Notes under the pieces: model-generated
Told to the model about the DNA's origin: nothing
Seen by the model: only the letters and a program-made list of their open reading frames with translations
Database searches by the model: none
Made by a program: the position numbers and the translations under genes
DNA from: Candidatus Daviesbacteria bacterium
Lineage (GTDB): Bacteria; Patescibacteriota; Microgenomatia; Daviesbacterales; UBA10151
DNA length: 53,158 bases
Direction of reading: 5' to 3'
Assembly (NCBI GenBank): GCA_016176405.1
Contig: JACOXG010000028.1
Span: 1-53,158 of the forward strand
Shown here: piece by piece, positions 1-9,396 of the stretch
Layout: every line of letters begins with the position of its first letter
Position numbering within the stretch: the first letter of the stretch is position 1

Positions 1-66
1 AAATTAATACTTTCCCAAAAGCAAACTAAACCTCAAATTTCCCAAGAAGCTCCTTTAGTAAGCTAA
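1..66 (+). CDS. C-terminal tail of a CDS entering from the left edge (...LILSQKQTKPQISQEAPLVS*)
   Basis: Open frame from base 1 to TAA at 64-66, immediately before the PDF gene; only about 21 codons visible. Confidence 0.3.
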   Translation, partial: KLILSQKQTKPQISQEAPLVS

Positions 67-70
67 TAAC

Positions 71-568
71 ATGCCCCTTTTAGAGATTAAAAAGTGGCCA
101 GGTCATGATTTGAGGCAACCTAGTTTGCCAATTCCTCCCTCAGTTATTGGAACAGGAGAAGTACAAGATCTTATTGAAGATATGAAAAGTTATGTTGATA
201 GAAATAGATATCAAATTGGGGGATTAGCAGCCAACCAATTAGGTTTTGATTATAAAATAGCTGTTGTAAATTTGGATCTTGATCTGCAAGAGATGATAAA
301 TCCAAGGTATGTAAAGTTATCAGAGCAAAAATTTTGGGGTTTCGAAGCTTGCTTAAGTTTTCCTCGTTTCTTTAGCTTTCCAGTTAGAAGAAGTAGAACA
401 ATTACCTTAAGGGCTTTCAATCGCTTCGGAAAAGAGATAGAACTTTCTTTTAATGGTAGAAGAGCTATTCGTGTACAACATGAAATGGATCATTTAAATG
501 GAATTTCTATCATAGATATAAGGAGGAGGGCAAGATTTTTAAGGGAAAATCAGGCAGCAATAATTTAG
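71..568 (+). CDS. def: Peptide deformylase (divergent, intact copy)
   Basis: PDF motifs GGLAANQLG, EACLSFP and QHEMDHLNG in order. Confidence 0.85.
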   Translation: MPLLEIKKWPGHDLRQPSLPIPPSVIGTGEVQDLIEDMKSYVDRNRYQIGGLAANQLGFDYKIAVVNLDLDLQEMINPRYVKLSEQKFWGFEACLSFPRFFSFPVRRSRTITLRAFNRFGKEIELSFNGRRAIRVQHEMDHLNGISIIDIRRRARFLRENQAAII

Positions 569-1956
569 GAAGTATACTTTTTATCAAAATCTTCGTGATT
601 TAGTATTTCTCTAACAATTACAGTATGAGGATAGACCTTTCTATCCAGATAGAAAACAACTCTTAAGTGAGGTGATGCCTCATGTTGAAAAGAAATTCTT
701 TGATCAGCTCTGTAGCGTCTGAGTGGCAATTTTCTCTGACCGTCTTCAGAAGTTATTTCCATAGCTGTCAGTTTGCCGATACCGAACCCAAAAGGGTCTC
801 TAATTAAACTATCCAAGATTTCGGTTATATCCTCTTTCATTCTTTGATCATGATTGGCAATCTGATGAACGGTTCTCTCAATGTAGGCTTGCTTTTCCTC
901 CTCTCCCAGCACGCCCCGACCATCTAATGCCAACTGATATGGAACTCTTTCCATCACCTGTAGTTCTCCTTTAAATTTTGGATCTGGAGTTAGGGTTGTT
1001 TCTCTTACGCCTTGGCCCCCCTTTTTCTTTGTTGTTTGCTTAAAGCGCAGTTCCACACTGGGGGGTGGGACGGCTCTATAATCAGTTAATAAATTATGCA
1101 CCCGGGTCACCTCAGTAGCTAAAGGTCTTCTCAAAAAGTCAGTGAATAATTTTTTTAAATCAGCGGGAAAACTACCAGATCCTCGAATCCTTTGCATAAT
1201 TGTTTCAGGATCTAAGTCGCCACTTGGATAAGATAGGACTTGAAGCCATTGTAGCAACACTTCAGTAGAGTTTCTACTTTGTCTATTTTCTTGTAAATTC
1301 ATGATAAATCTTTGAAAGAGTTGATCGGGCGGATCAGAAGATTGTAGCGTGACAATATCTCTTGCAGTTTCCTCTAATAAATTAGGACCTTTTCCGTGCA
1401 GTACCTGCAGGAATGGTTGATGTTCCTCCCTCAATGGTTTAAAATCATCCATCGATAAGAAATCTCCAAAATCCCAAAAAGAGTTGTAGTCACCGCCCAT
1501 AAAAGTCCTCCAAACTCCTATTGCTGTATTTGTTACATCCTGACGTTGACTAGTTAGATGTCTAACAGCTTTTCGATATTCGGATCTATGTTCAGAAAGT
1601 TTCTTAAACACTTCTAACAAAGGTGGACGCAGTGTGGGCGGTACCCCATTTAACATCTGTTTAGCAAAGTTTTCACTCGTGTCAGGATTTACAGTGTCAG
1701 CATAAAGGCTGTGTCTGAATTGGTTCCTAAATAGTTCCCGTTCTTGTGGATAAAAAGGTCTTTCAGCAAACTTGCTATCTTCTATCACACCACAATATCC
1801 ATCTACAAAATGATCAGTAGCTCCTGAGCTTTGCCACTCCAATCTTTCTGTTTCTATCTCAGCTTCTAAATCATTAAGTTGTCCAAGCTCGCCTCTAGCT
1901 TGATATAGAAACTCGGTAGCAAATCTATTAGTAGTTGGTACTTCTGCTTTTGCCAT
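565..1956 (-). CDS. Hypothetical protein, ~463 aa if started at MAKAEVP; C-terminal ~90 aa resemble a RelE/ParE-like fold
   Basis: Long ORF (track 565..2019); internal ATG at 1956 is a more plausible start because the upstream part overlaps fmt. Confidence 0.6.
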   Translation of the reverse strand: MAKAEVPTTNRFATEFLYQARGELGQLNDLEAEIETERLEWQSSGATDHFVDGYCGVIEDSKFAERPFYPQERELFRNQFRHSLYADTVNPDTSENFAKQMLNGVPPTLRPPLLEVFKKLSEHRSEYRKAVRHLTSQRQDVTNTAIGVWRTFMGGDYNSFWDFGDFLSMDDFKPLREEHQPFLQVLHGKGPNLLEETARDIVTLQSSDPPDQLFQRFIMNLQENRQSRNSTEVLLQWLQVLSYPSGDLDPETIMQRIRGSGSFPADLKKLFTDFLRRPLATEVTRVHNLLTDYRAVPPPSVELRFKQTTKKKGGQGVRETTLTPDPKFKGELQVMERVPYQLALDGRGVLGEEEKQAYIERTVHQIANHDQRMKEDITEILDSLIRDPFGFGIGKLTAMEITSEDGQRKLPLRRYRADQRISFQHEASPHLRVVFYLDRKVYPHTVIVREILNHEDFDKKYTS

Positions 1957-1987
1957 TGGTATTTTATACTTCAAAAAGCATATACAG

Positions 1988-2812
1988 TCAAATGATTTTG
2001 GGAAATTCAGGGTAACCATTTAGGAAGTCTTTTAAGGATAAAGGTCTTTTGCCCTCCATTTGAAGGAAATAATGAGATTCTTCGCTGCGCTCAGAATGAC
2101 GAGGGGAGGGTAAAAACTTGACAATTTTTCCCTTCCATTTAGTCCAAACTCCTGGCCAAGGATAGTAGGCCCTGATCATTCTATCCAATTTTTCAAAAGA
2201 TGGGGGATTGCTAATATCGAAATAGCCATCTTTTTTAGAAAATCTTTTAGTATGGGTAGCTTTTGAATGATCCTGCTGTCTAGGTTTTGTAGAGCCCTCT
2301 AAGTACCCCTTAATCACTTCAACTAAAAGCTGTCCTCCAATTTCATTTAATTTAGTAAGCAGGGAATCACTAGTTTCATCTGGGGTAAGTTTATATTCTT
2401 TTTGAGCTAATATATCCCCAGCATCAACTTCCTCCGTCATTCTAATAATAGTGACTCCAGAAATTTTTTCTCCAGCCAAAATAGCGGATGGAGCAGGGGA
2501 AGGGCCTCGATATTTTGGTAAAAGGGAATGATGGATATTTAGAGCAGCATATTTTGGTAAATCCAAAATTTCTTGAGGCAGGATGAAACCATAGTCTTCT
2601 ACGATCAAAAAATCCGGTTTTAGACTAGCTACTTCCTCAATTACCTTTTCATCCAATCTATTTGTTTCTAAGACATCAATTTTTAGCTGGTTGGCTAAAT
2701 GTTCCACTGGAGAGCCTGGAATAGTTACAAATAACGAAATAGGATAGGCCTTATTGATAATCTTTGCTCCAATTATTGAATACTTTGTGTTTCCAAAAAA
2801 AACTATGGTCAT
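1988..2812 (-). CDS. fmt: Methionyl-tRNA formyltransferase
   Basis: HHSLLPKYRGPSP and VTIIRMTEEVDAGDIL motifs; adjacent to a def-like gene. Confidence 0.9.
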   Translation of the reverse strand: MTIVFFGNTKYSIIGAKIINKAYPISLFVTIPGSPVEHLANQLKIDVLETNRLDEKVIEEVASLKPDFLIVEDYGFILPQEILDLPKYAALNIHHSLLPKYRGPSPAPSAILAGEKISGVTIIRMTEEVDAGDILAQKEYKLTPDETSDSLLTKLNEIGGQLLVEVIKGYLEGSTKPRQQDHSKATHTKRFSKKDGYFDISNPPSFEKLDRMIRAYYPWPGVWTKWKGKIVKFLPSPRHSERSEESHYFLQMEGKRPLSLKDFLNGYPEFPKII

Positions 2813-3280
2813 GGCAGGGTGATTTCTTCAAAAATGTCTGCTCCGGCTTTATCTTTACCAGTAAATTTATAAAATTTGCCTTTTTGTTCTAAAACTCTGT
2901 CTTGAAATAGAGTACCATTTAAATGATCAATTTCATGCTGAAAAATCCAGGCAGGGATGCCTCTTAGGGTGGCGGTGATAGTTTTTCCCTCTTTGTCCCG
3001 ATAGGAAACCTTAATTGTGGTATACCTTTTGACTTCACCCCAAATATTAGGTGTTGACAGACAGCCTTCAAAATATCTTTTGGTCCGTTTACCAAATGAT
3101 AAGATTTTCGGATTAATCACCTTAATAAATCTCCCTCCATCTTTGGCCACAAAAAATGCTTCATCCAAACCTATTCAGCTTAATCATTTGCTGTAATGTT
3201 TGCAATAAAGCAGGGTTAATTTTTTTGACTTGTTTAGTTTGAATCCTCAGTCTAGGATCCGGAGCCTTAATGACTTCCAT
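2809..3280 (-). pseudogene. def: Second peptide deformylase, disrupted: N-terminal fragment 3161..3280 (MEVIKAPDPRLRIQTKQVKKINPALLQTLQQMIKLNRFG*) and C-terminal ORF 2809..3168
   Basis: C-terminal part has EGCLSTP and QHEIDHLNG; N-terminal PDF start is in another frame; the GVGLAAPQ segment is absent between them. Confidence 0.8.
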
Positions 3281-3297
3281 GAGGAGATTGTAGCAGA

Positions 3298-3561
3298 TTA
3301 CGGGGCCTTTCGCAGCTCAGTTAGCTTCCACATGAAGATCTTGGCTTTGGATTTGGCTCCATAGTAACCTTTAGTAAAGTTTAAAGCTTCTTCCAAAATT
3401 TTTCTATCCAAGTTTTTGGCCAACTTAATATAAAGTCCGTAATGTTTGGTATCATTTAGACTTTCCGCCAAATAAACTCCGTACATTTGAAATTCATGAG
3501 CAATATTTTTGGGTCTATCTTTAAATTTGGTTTCAGCAATGACTTTGGATATAGATTTCAC
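3298..3561 (-). CDS. Small conserved-looking hypothetical protein (87 aa)
   Basis: ORF with no overlap, coding-like composition. Confidence 0.6.
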   Translation of the reverse strand: MKSISKVIAETKFKDRPKNIAHEFQMYGVYLAESLNDTKHYGLYIKLAKNLDRKILEEALNFTKGYYGAKSKAKIFMWKLTELRKAP

Positions 3562-3572
3562 TTTTTTAGTCC

Positions 3573-5648
3573 TTATGGTTTGGCTGAAGTAGTGGCTTCT
3601 TGTAATGCTGTAATAGCCTCCAGATAATTGGGCTTAAGCTCTAAAGTTTTTTGTAAAAACTGGATAGACTCTTGCTTTTTATTAATAGAATCCAAAATTA
3701 AGGCCTTATTATAGTACAATTTTGGATCAGTGGGAGCCAGGGAAATGGCTTTATCCAAAGCGTTGATTGTCTTATCAGTATATTGCTGATCAATACCAGA
3801 TAATTCAAAATAAACTCTAATGGCAGTTCGCCAAAAAGAGACATTGTTAGGGCTACTTCGTAAAACTTTCTCAATTTCAAAAACAGCCTCATCTTTTAAA
3901 GAAGCAGACAAACTGGCATCAGTTTCCTGTAAAGCAGAGGCAGCTGCCGCAGCAGCCAAGCTTAGCTCTGATCTATAAAAAGGTTCACCTTGATTTAGCT
4001 GAGAGGCCAATGTTAAAGAATCGTAAGCTGTTCCAGCATTACCGCTATCCAGGGCATTTTGGCCCTTGGCAAAAATGGTATCAGCATACCAAAGCTTGAA
4101 GATGGAAAATAGTAAGTAGAGAGTAAGAAAAATGACTAAACCTTTGGCGATTTTGGTGTAAAGAGGTCGGCGGTAGATGATGGAAGTGAGAAGTGAGAAG
4201 TGAGAAGTGAGATTTTTGAAGTGAGAAGTGAGAGGTTTAGCAGAATCTGTGGCCACAAACGCCAAGGCTGGAAAGAGGTAGAAAAAGACGGCAATGATAA
4301 CTACTGAGAAAAGGAAGAAGTTATAAATAAGGAAGGAAAGGTAGGATGCAAGAGTGACTAGAGTCAAGAGTCTAGAATCTGGAAGCCCACTTGACTCTAG
4401 ACTCTTGCGACTAGACTCTATTATTTTTTTAATACTCCAAACTAAGAATGTTCCAATTACCAACATGTATGTCCCAAAGCCTAAAATTCCTGTTGTTGCT
4501 AAATAATTTAAATACTCATTGTGGGCCTTGTTATACAAAAAGTCCCATTCGGAAGTGAGATTATGCTCAGTGGGTCTAAATTGATAATAAGAATAGGCAA
4601 AAGTTTCTACTCCTGAGCCAAAAAGTGGGTAATGTTTAAAAATATCTAAGGCTCCTTGCCAAACAATCAGTCTAATTTGTCCTGATTCAGTACCCCCTTG
4701 CTCAAGTTGAGTTTGGGAAGTTAGGGAAATAGCTGGCCTAGGAGGAGGAGCAAATTGGGTGATTAATCTAAAAGAAGTTAAAGCAGAACCAAAAAGAAGA
4801 TTCATTGATAAGAAAGAAGCAACTAGTAGAACGATCAAACGCTGCTTGTACCCATGCCAGGTATGGGTTGAATAGACATACAGGGATAAAAATACTATTA
4901 AGCCACCAATCAATCCCAGTGTTGGTCCTCGGGAGTAGGTAAAAGTGAAAGCTAAGTAGTATACGATAAGTAATAGGTAATATGTGATACGTTGTCTTTG
5001 CTCAGTTGCTTTGAGGTAAAAATATAAAGCAGGAAAGATTAACATGGCCAAATATGCTGCTAGCCAGTTAGGTTGGCCCAAGGTAGCAAATACTCTAGCT
5101 TGAACATCTTGTACCCAACAGGAAGCATTAAAATCCCCTCTTAAAAGTACACAAGATAAGGAAACTCCAAAATGCTCAAAAATTGCCCAAACAGAAATTA
5201 TGGCCCCAGATATTAGTCCAACCTTTAAAGTAGTAAAGACCCTCTCCTTATCCATGTTTGAAACAAAGGCCCAATATAATAATAGGTAGGAAATAATAGA
5301 AAGTAGTCCCCCGTTAGAGCGGGAGTAATATCCCCAGATAGAGGTATGGGTATCTATAGAAAATATTGTGGAAAGTATATTAGCTGCCAGGAATAATAAT
5401 AGTGGGATGTCTAGAGGAGTGCGATTAAAAATCAATGATTTATGATTTATGATTTTTAGAAGCCATGCGCCCACAATAACAGTGGTAAATCCATAAGTTA
5501 AAATCATCTTGTTATATTCAAATAGTTCAAAATTTAAAGAGGTCCAAAAAAGAGACACCAGTAAAAAGAGCAGGTAGAAGGAATAAGTGATTATCCTATC
5601 AAGCATACAGCAATCATACATAAAACTATTGTTTGGGAGCAATAGCAT
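3573..5648 (-). CDS. O-antigen ligase/polymerase family membrane protein with C-terminal TPR-like repeats
   Basis: Many TM segments; WLAAYLAMLIFPALYFY, GSGVETFAYSYYQFRP...HNEYLNYLATTGILG Wzy/WaaL-like motif; TPR-like C-terminus. Confidence 0.85.
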   Translation of the reverse strand: MLLLPNNSFMYDCCMLDRIITYSFYLLFLLVSLFWTSLNFELFEYNKMILTYGFTTVIVGAWLLKIINHKSLIFNRTPLDIPLLLFLAANILSTIFSIDTHTSIWGYYSRSNGGLLSIISYLLLYWAFVSNMDKERVFTTLKVGLISGAIISVWAIFEHFGVSLSCVLLRGDFNASCWVQDVQARVFATLGQPNWLAAYLAMLIFPALYFYLKATEQRQRITYYLLLIVYYLAFTFTYSRGPTLGLIGGLIVFLSLYVYSTHTWHGYKQRLIVLLVASFLSMNLLFGSALTSFRLITQFAPPPRPAISLTSQTQLEQGGTESGQIRLIVWQGALDIFKHYPLFGSGVETFAYSYYQFRPTEHNLTSEWDFLYNKAHNEYLNYLATTGILGFGTYMLVIGTFLVWSIKKIIESSRKSLESSGLPDSRLLTLVTLASYLSFLIYNFFLFSVVIIAVFFYLFPALAFVATDSAKPLTSHFKNLTSHFSLLTSIIYRRPLYTKIAKGLVIFLTLYLLFSIFKLWYADTIFAKGQNALDSGNAGTAYDSLTLASQLNQGEPFYRSELSLAAAAAASALQETDASLSASLKDEAVFEIEKVLRSSPNNVSFWRTAIRVYFELSGIDQQYTDKTINALDKAISLAPTDPKLYYNKALILDSINKKQESIQFLQKTLELKPNYLEAITALQEATTSAKP

Positions 5649-5665
5649 ATGTTACACTCCTTTCC

Positions 5666-6730
5666 ATGTTTGATAAGATCTGGCAACTATTTGCTCATGA
5701 TGTGGGGATTGATTTGGGCACTGTCAATACCCTAGTTTTAGTCAAAGGTAAAGGGATTTTAATCAGAGAACCAACTGTGGTGGCTTTGCATAAAAAAACC
5801 CGCCAAATTTTGGCCATAGGATCTGAGGCCAAAAGAATGGTGGGTAGAACCCCGGCTGCTATAGAGGCAGTCCGCCCTTTACGAGATGGAGTTATTTCTG
5901 ATTTTGATACCTGCGAAGCCATGCTGCGTTATTTTATTCACAAAGTACATCAGACTCCTTCCAAGGGTAGCTTTTCCATGCCTAAAATTCCCAAACCCAG
6001 GGTGGTGGTGGGAATTCCCTCTGGTGTCACTGAAGTGGAGAGAAGGGCAGTTCAGGATGCTTGTTTGTCTGCCGGAGCCAGGGAGGCCTTTTTAATCGAA
6101 GAACCAATGGCTGCTGCAATTGGCTCAAAATTGCCAATTGAAAATCCGGAAGGGGTGATGATTGTGGATATTGGCGGAGGGACTACTGAGATTGCGGTAA
6201 TATCTTTAGGTGGGATGGTGATTTCTAAATCTTTAAGGATTGCCGGAGACGAGCTGGATGAGGATATTATCTCTTACATGAGGACCAGATATGGTCTGTT
6301 GATTGGGGAAAAAACAGCTGAGGATGTAAAAATTGAGATTGGTTCAGCTTTCCCCATTACTGATAAGGAAGAGATCTTTTCAGTCATTCGAGGCCGAGAC
6401 TTAGCCACTGGTTTACCAAAATCTATAAAAGTTGGTGCAGCAGAGATTAGAGAGGCCTTATCTCCCACCATTACTCAAATCATTCAAGCCATTCAGGAGG
6501 TGTTGGAAGAAACACCACCAGAACTTTTAACAGATATAGTGGAAAGGGGCATTTATTTGGCAGGTGGAGGAGCACTTCTTGGGGGTTTAGATAAAAGAAT
6601 TGCAGAGGAGACCAAAATACCTGTGTATGTTTCAGATGATCCGCTAACTACTGTAGTTAGAGGTTGCGGAGAAGTATTAAATAATCTGGATTTACTTGCT
6701 AAAGTTAGGGTAACTGGTGGGTTAAGGTAA
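5666..6730 (+). CDS. mreB: Rod shape-determining protein MreB
   Basis: GIDLGTVNTLV, VGIPSGVTEVERRAV, DIGGGTTEIAVISLGG, GIYLAGGGALLGGLD; start chosen at MFDKIWQLF. Confidence 0.95.
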   Translation: MFDKIWQLFAHDVGIDLGTVNTLVLVKGKGILIREPTVVALHKKTRQILAIGSEAKRMVGRTPAAIEAVRPLRDGVISDFDTCEAMLRYFIHKVHQTPSKGSFSMPKIPKPRVVVGIPSGVTEVERRAVQDACLSAGAREAFLIEEPMAAAIGSKLPIENPEGVMIVDIGGGTTEIAVISLGGMVISKSLRIAGDELDEDIISYMRTRYGLLIGEKTAEDVKIEIGSAFPITDKEEIFSVIRGRDLATGLPKSIKVGAAEIREALSPTITQIIQAIQEVLEETPPELLTDIVERGIYLAGGGALLGGLDKRIAEETKIPVYVSDDPLTTVVRGCGEVLNNLDLLAKVRVTGGLR

Positions 6731-6750
6731 GTAGTGTTAGAATACTCCTA

Positions 6751-7887
6751 ATGCTTAAGACTCCTTTTTTAGAGCGAAGCTCGCAAAAAGGTTCGACTTC
6801 TGGAGAACCTTTTTATGATCCATTAAAATCTTATGAGGAGAATTATAAAGATGGTCCGTTTGGAGCCTTTGCAGATGGAGTTGATTTAAGAGTAAATGAA
6901 ACTCCAAAAATTAATTTTTTAGGATTTAAAATTAATACTCCTTTTGGAATCCCCTCTGGTCCGCTTTTAAATTCTAAATTCTGTAAGGCAGCTTTTGAAA
7001 AAGGATTTGATGTAATTCATTATAAAACCAGAAGGTCTGTTGCTTTTCCAACTAATGATTGGCCAAACGTTTTATCTGTAGAAATTGATGGGGATTTAAC
7101 TTTGGAAAGAGCAAAGAAGCCTTTGGTTGGAAGTACAAATTTTGATAAAGATCCTAAAAAACTAAGTATTACCAACTCATTTGGCAATCCTTCTCCAGAG
7201 CCACCATCAATTTGGCAAGAAGATATGAAAAAGGCTGCTGTAATAGCTGGGAGTGGACAGCTTTTAATTGCTTCAGTTGTAGGGACAATACAAAAAGGGT
7301 TCTCAGAAGAAGATTATTATGAGGATTTTGCAAAGGCCGCTCAGATGGCAAAGGATACAGGTGTAAAAGTTATTGAAGTTAACCTTTCTTGTCCCAATGT
7401 AGCAAGTGAGGGAATAGTTTGTTATTCAAAAAATGCTGTTTTGAGTATTTGTAAAAAAACAAAAGAGAAACTTGGTAAGACTCCTTTACTTATTAAATTA
7501 GGTTATTTTTCCTTAGATCAACAAGATCTATTAGAAGATATTATAAAAAATGTTCTCCCATATATTAATGGAATCTCCGCTATCAATACTCTGCCAGCAC
7601 CTGTTGTAGATAAAGAGGGTAAGCAAGTTCTTCCTGGACAAGGAAGATTAATTGCTGGAATTTGTGGAGCTTCTATTAAATGGGCAGGATTGGATATGGT
7701 AAAAAGATTAAAACAAATTAGAGAAAAGTTGGGAAAAGATTTTGCTATTTTAGGAGTGGGTGGAGTAATGACTCCTTATGATTTCTTTGAATATAGAAAC
7801 GCTGGAGCAGATGTTGTGCAATCATCCACAGGATCAATGTGGAATCCTAACTTAGCTTACGAAATAAAACAAAAGTTAACTGGATAA
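6751..7887 (+). CDS. pyrD: Dihydroorotate dehydrogenase
   Basis: VNLSCPN, INTLPAP, ILGVGGVMTPYDFFEYRNAGADVVQ; next to pyrE/pyrF. Confidence 0.88.
   Translation: MLKTPFLERSSQKGSTSGEPFYDPLKSYEENYKDGPFGAFADGVDLRVNETPKINFLGFKINTPFGIPSGPLLNSKFCKAAFEKGFDVIHYKTRRSVAFPTNDWPNVLSVEIDGDLTLERAKKPLVGSTNFDKDPKKLSITNSFGNPSPEPPSIWQEDMKKAAVIAGSGQLLIASVVGTIQKGFSEEDYYEDFAKAAQMAKDTGVKVIEVNLSCPNVASEGIVCYSKNAVLSICKKTKEKLGKTPLLIKLGYFSLDQQDLLEDIIKNVLPYINGISAINTLPAPVVDKEGKQVLPGQGRLIAGICGASIKWAGLDMVKRLKQIREKLGKDFAILGVGGVMTPYDFFEYRNAGADVVQSSTGSMWNPNLAYEIKQKLTG
6785..6814 (+). promoter_or_regulatory. Terminator-like hairpin in the 5' end of pyrD, AAAAAGGTTC-GACTTCTGGA-GAACCTTTTT
   Basis: 10-bp perfect stem ending in T5; CCTTTTTT upstream (from about 6763) offers an alternative pairing partner. 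Confidence 0.55.
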
Positions 7888-8598
7888 AGATAAATATTCC
7901 ATGGTTTGTTCATATTGGTTTTTGTTAATCTTCCCACTATCTAAGTAATATTTTAAAGTTGGTTTAAGCTGCATGGCGCTATAAACTTTATAACCTAATT
8001 TTTCTAACTCCTCAACTCCACCTTCTTGTCTATCAAATAAAACTAAAAGTGCTATTACTTTATAACCTAATTTCTCAGCAATTTTGAATGCCTCTATTTT
8101 AGAATTTCCTTTTGTAATTAAATCATCAATGATTAAAAGTTTTTTACCTTCTCCTTTGGGAGCATTTTTATTTTGGATAACAGATCTTTTTGCTTCGCCA
8201 TCTTCTTTGTCAAAAATTTCTACTTGGGGAATTTTAGTAATTTTGGAATAGGCTTCAGCAATAGGTAGTGCAGCCTTTGGTATTCCACTCAATACAGCTG
8301 GAGTTGGTTCAATTTTTATGCTGGCTAAAATTTTGGCAATAGCATCAACTAACTTCTGTGGTAAATTCCGAAGGTTAATATACATGGGAGAAAGGGGAGC
8401 AGCTGGATTTTTTTCATGATGTTTAAAAACAAACTCACCTGGATCTATCCGAAAATCAATTGGCCGGGTATTTCTTACGACAAGATAAAAAACAAAACTG
8501 CCATCTGAAAGTTGCTTTCTTCTCCTAACCTTGGCTTTTATTTTAGTATTCCAAAGTAAATCAGCCAATTTTTTTTGTGGCTCTGTTAAATCAGACAT
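7876..8598 (-). CDS. pyrE: Orotate phosphoribosyltransferase
   Basis: PRPP-binding motif LLIIDDLITKGNS; pyr cluster context. Confidence 0.85.
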   Translation of the reverse strand: MSDLTEPQKKLADLLWNTKIKAKVRRRKQLSDGSFVFYLVVRNTRPIDFRIDPGEFVFKHHEKNPAAPLSPMYINLRNLPQKLVDAIAKILASIKIEPTPAVLSGIPKAALPIAEAYSKITKIPQVEIFDKEDGEAKRSVIQNKNAPKGEGKKLLIIDDLITKGNSKIEAFKIAEKLGYKVIALLVLFDRQEGGVEELEKLGYKVYSAMQLKPTLKYYLDSGKINKNQYEQTMEYLSLSS

Positions 8599-9355
8599 TT
8601 TTCAAAACTTCCTCAATTTCTTGATGCATTTTTAAAGTGGCTGCTCTGGGATCCTCAGAGAAGATGATGTCTCTTGAAGAGGAGATAATAATTCCTTGAC
8701 CGTGACTGTTTAAACCAGCTTGAATTGTGGATTTTACATTTCCACCTTGAGCTCCCACACCAGGAATTAAAATTGGCATATCTCCCACAATTTCTCTCAC
8801 CTTTTTTAACTGATCAGGATATGTTGCTCCTACTACCACCCCCAAATTATTATGAGAATTCCAACTGACCACATGTTCAGCAATTACTTGATACAGTGGT
8901 TTACCGCCAACTTCCAAGTCCTGAAACTCTCCTGCACCTGGATTGGATGTTTTTACTATGACAAAAATTCCTTTATCAGATCTTTCCAAAAATGGTTGCA
9001 GACTTTGTTGACCAAGATATGGAGATACAGTTACACCGTCAGCACCCAATTTATCAAATACCGCTTTGGCATATAAAGAATTAGTATTTTCAATATCTCC
9101 TCTTTTGGCATCCAAAATAATGAGAATATCTGGATATTTTTCCTTTATGTAAGTTATGGTTTTTTCTAAATCACTCCAACCATTTGTACCCGCCTCTTCA
9201 TAAAAGGCCGAATTTAATTTATAAGCGCAAACTAAATCAGCGGTTTGATCAATAATATTTTTATCAAATTCAAAATTACCTTTATCTAAACCAACACAGA
9301 CAAATTTTCCCTCAGACCATTTTCTTCCAATTTTATCCAAAAAAGAATTCATCAA
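8591..9355 (-). CDS. pyrF: Orotidine 5'-phosphate decarboxylase
   Basis: ILDAKRGDIENT active-site motif; LIPGVGAQGG. Confidence 0.93.
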   Translation of the reverse strand: MMNSFLDKIGRKWSEGKFVCVGLDKGNFEFDKNIIDQTADLVCAYKLNSAFYEEAGTNGWSDLEKTITYIKEKYPDILIILDAKRGDIENTNSLYAKAVFDKLGADGVTVSPYLGQQSLQPFLERSDKGIFVIVKTSNPGAGEFQDLEVGGKPLYQVIAEHVVSWNSHNNLGVVVGATYPDQLKKVREIVGDMPILIPGVGAQGGNVKSTIQAGLNSHGQGIIISSSRDIIFSEDPRAATLKMHQEIEEVLKNV

Positions 9356-9396
9356 GTATTAAGATTCTACCAAAGTTATGGTATATTGGTCCAGCG

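Noticed and set aside
5695-5922. Minus-strand ORF within mreB, and similar short antisense or alternate-frame ORFs across the track
   Set aside because: Fully overlapped by strongly recognised genes, with no independent coding evidence.
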